From NCBI GenBank assembly GCA_964542875.1, contig CAZIWA010000203.1, positions 1 to 5,810 on the forward strand: a stretch of 5,810 nucleotides of DNA, written 5' to 3'. Each line of letters starts with the position of its first letter. The stretch's first letter is position 1. Made by a program: the position numbers and the translations under genes. The DNA is from CAZGOM01 sp964542875. Its GTDB lineage: Bacteria; Planctomycetota; Phycisphaerae; Phycisphaerales; Phycisphaeraceae. The notes beneath the pieces were generated by a model. The model was not told the origin of the DNA. It searched no databases and was given only the letters and a program-made list of their open reading frames with translations. Shown one piece after another: positions 5,003-5,810 of the stretch.

Positions 5003-5179
5003 AACGCGGGCGCGTGGGAAATCGGCAAATGCTTAACTTGGGCCGCACCCTACGGGACAGATGAATTTTGGCGATCGTTAATGTCTGGCACATTTGACGG
5101 GGGAACAGGACGGCTGGGTTTGGTACAACTACGTGTGACGGTACAAGTCTGGTTCTAAAACCATTTCAGGATTCCTCCC

Positions 5180-5638
5180 ATGATCGAAGGCGTCGCATTT
5201 AAAGACCTCAAGACCAACGTGGATGAGCGTGGCTTTTTTCGGGAAGTGGTCCGGGTGACCGATGACTTTTTCAGCGAAGGGTTTGGCCAGTGGAGCCATT
5301 CGCTGATGTACACGCACACCGCCAAGGCGTGGCATATCCATCAGGTGCAGATCGACTGGTGGTACGTGCCCGTGGGTGTGCTGAAGGTGGCGCTGTTTGA
5401 TACGCGCGAAGGATCGCCGACGCATGGGAAACTGATGGAGTTTTTCATGGGCGAAAACCAGCCGGCCCGGGTGGTGCGCATTCCCACGGGAGTGGCGCAT
5501 GGGTGCCGGTGCCTGCAGGGGCCGGCGCACCTGTTTTACATCACGTCCAAGGTGTACAACCCCAAGGATGAAGGGCGGATTCCCCATAACGATGCGAAGA
5601 TCGGGTACGACTGGACGAAGCTGCCGACGATTACGTGA
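5180..5638 (+). CDS. dTDP-4-dehydrorhamnose 3,5-epimerase family protein (short RfbC/RmlC-like cupin)
   Basis: RmlC enzymes epimerise a dTDP-4-keto-6-deoxy sugar at C3 and C5 on the route to dTDP-L-rhamnose, a building block of surface glycans. The 152-residue protein has the family order: DERGFFREVVRV (15-26), KAWHIHQVQ (49-57) with the candidate catalytic histidine, the cupin core GVLKVALFDTREGSPT (66-81), KLMEFFMGENQP, IPTGVAHG (101-108) and the close EGRIPHNDAKIGYDW (131-145). It is shorter than classic RmlC (about 180). By eye the catalytic lysine position of the Q-x-K-L-V motif is aspartate here (D59), so true 3,5-epimerase activity is uncertain. It resembles a short RmlC-like group with KAWHxHxxQxD. 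AGGA at 5168-5171 lies eight bases before the ATG. No rfbA, rfbB or rfbD is adjacent; the gene stands alone between repeat copies. A role with the GT87 enzyme in glycan synthesis is only thematic. Confidence 0.82.
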   Translation: MIEGVAFKDLKTNVDERGFFREVVRVTDDFFSEGFGQWSHSLMYTHTAKAWHIHQVQIDWWYVPVGVLKVALFDTREGSPTHGKLMEFFMGENQPARVVRIPTGVAHGCRCLQGPAHLFYITSKVYNPKDEGRIPHNDAKIGYDWTKLPTIT

Positions 5639-5666
5639 GAAGGCAGACGCCCATGCAAGGGTTGGA

Positions 5667-5692
5667 GTGCCTGCGCGACCCATCGCAGGTGC
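5667..5692 (+). terminator. Stem-loop after the epimerase gene, weak terminator candidate
   Basis: CCTGCG (5670-5675) pairs with CGCAGG (5684-5689) across an eight-base loop. Two wobble pairs and a G-C pair extend the stem to 5667/5692. The following TGAAAATT lacks a proper T-run, so termination here is unproven. Confidence 0.3.
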
Positions 5693-5713
5693 TGAAAATT
5701 AAGAGGCAATCAA

Positions 5714-5810
5714 ATGAGTGCCGACCGTGGGCTGCGCTCGAAGCCTCGGCGACCCGCGGATATAGCCAGGGTAAAAGCATTTGGGGTATTTGTCGGCACA
5801 TGCACCCGGG
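5714..5810 (+). CDS. Possible start of an unrecognised gene, cut by window edge
   Basis: ATG 5714 follows AAGAGG (5701-5706) at seven bases, and the frame stays open to the window end: about 32 residues starting MSADRGLRSKPRRPAD and ending in the repeat-encoded VKAFGVFVGTCTR. The codons run straight through a REP-like element and the second 44-bp repeat, so this may be chance openness of repetitive intergenic DNA rather than a gene. No family is recognisable. Confidence 0.2.
   Translation, partial: MSADRGLRSKPRRPADIARVKAFGVFVGTCTR
5725..5759. repeat. REP-like GC-rich element, copy B
   Basis: CCGTGGG (5725-5731) and CCCGCGG (5753-5759) form a seven-pair stem with one G-T wobble around a core holding GGGCTGCGCTCGAAG (5729-5743), identical to 3976-3990. 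Overall architecture and length match copy A. It sits eight bases before the second 44-bp repeat. Confidence 0.45.
5767..5810 (+). repeat. 44-bp direct repeat, copy 2, reaching the window edge
   Basis: This is the partner of 4832-4875 in the same orientation, with two substitutions. It ends exactly at the window edge, so the true repeat may be longer. The interval between the copies contains the epimerase gene and its upstream gap. Confidence 0.85.

Larger units (their letters stand above)
4828..5179. other. Repeat-rich intergenic region between modB and the epimerase gene
   Basis: No gene is supported here. The region holds the first copy of a 44-bp direct repeat, a G-rich tandem array, a weak dyad ATGCC/GGCAT (4932-4948), a C-rich heptamer array and two GGTACAA copies (5122-5128, 5140-5146) spaced by 18 bases before the next gene. 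TTGACG at 5094-5099 resembles a -35 box but has no suitable -10 partner. No canonical terminator for modB is visible. Confidence 0.5.

Noticed and set aside
4865..5158. 97-codon plus-strand frame after modB
   Set aside because: It spans quadruplex arrays and tandem repeats, has no ribosome-binding site and resembles no protein.
5129..5683. 184-codon minus-strand frame opposite the epimerase gene
   Set aside because: His/Arg/Pro-rich antisense shadow; the plus-strand cupin motifs decide the case.
1..5810. tRNA, rRNA or insertion-sequence features
   Set aside because: No cloverleaf, rRNA signature or transposase-like frame was recognisable on either strand.

Overview
The window is high-GC DNA with a mixed set of housekeeping and envelope genes. 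A BamA-type outer-membrane assembly factor points to a diderm (Gram-negative) bacterium. A GT87 membrane glycosyltransferase, sparse Shine-Dalgarno use and many short intergenic repeats would fit Planctomycetota (perhaps Phycisphaerae). That placement is an inference from overall impression, not from a marker gene.

Layout, left to right. (1) 1-284, minus: N-terminus of BamA, with signal peptide and first POTRA domain, running off the left edge. (2) 448-1920, plus: a multi-spanning GT87 glycosyltransferase. (3) 1917-2291, minus: a small degenerate receiver-like protein that converges on the GT87 gene, with the two stop codons overlapping. (4) 2292-2541: a divergent control region with a perfect DnaA-box match, two short palindromes, a sigma70-like promoter and a stem-loop just before a very strong ribosome-binding site. 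(5) 2542-3673, plus: a two-gene unit of an unrecognised protein followed by lexA. The first frame stays open 221 bp into lexA. A textbook intrinsic terminator follows at 3746-3791. (6) 3792-4149: intergenic, with an inverted repeat and one copy of a REP-like element. (7) 4150-4827, plus: modB, the molybdate ABC transporter permease, with no modA or modC beside it. (8) 4828-5179: a repeat-rich gap holding the first copy of a 44-bp direct repeat and two G-quadruplex-capable arrays on opposite strands. (9) 5180-5638, plus: a short RfbC/RmlC-like sugar-epimerase cupin. (10) 5639-5810: a hairpin, a second REP-like element and the second 44-bp repeat copy, cut by the right edge.

Functionally the genes do not form one pathway. 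BamA, GT87 and the epimerase-like protein all concern the cell envelope or surface glycans. The lexA unit is the SOS control locus, and its uncharacterised first gene is the best candidate for unknown biology because LexA autoregulation would make it DNA-damage inducible. The second area of interest is the repeat-bearing DNA around modB and the epimerase.
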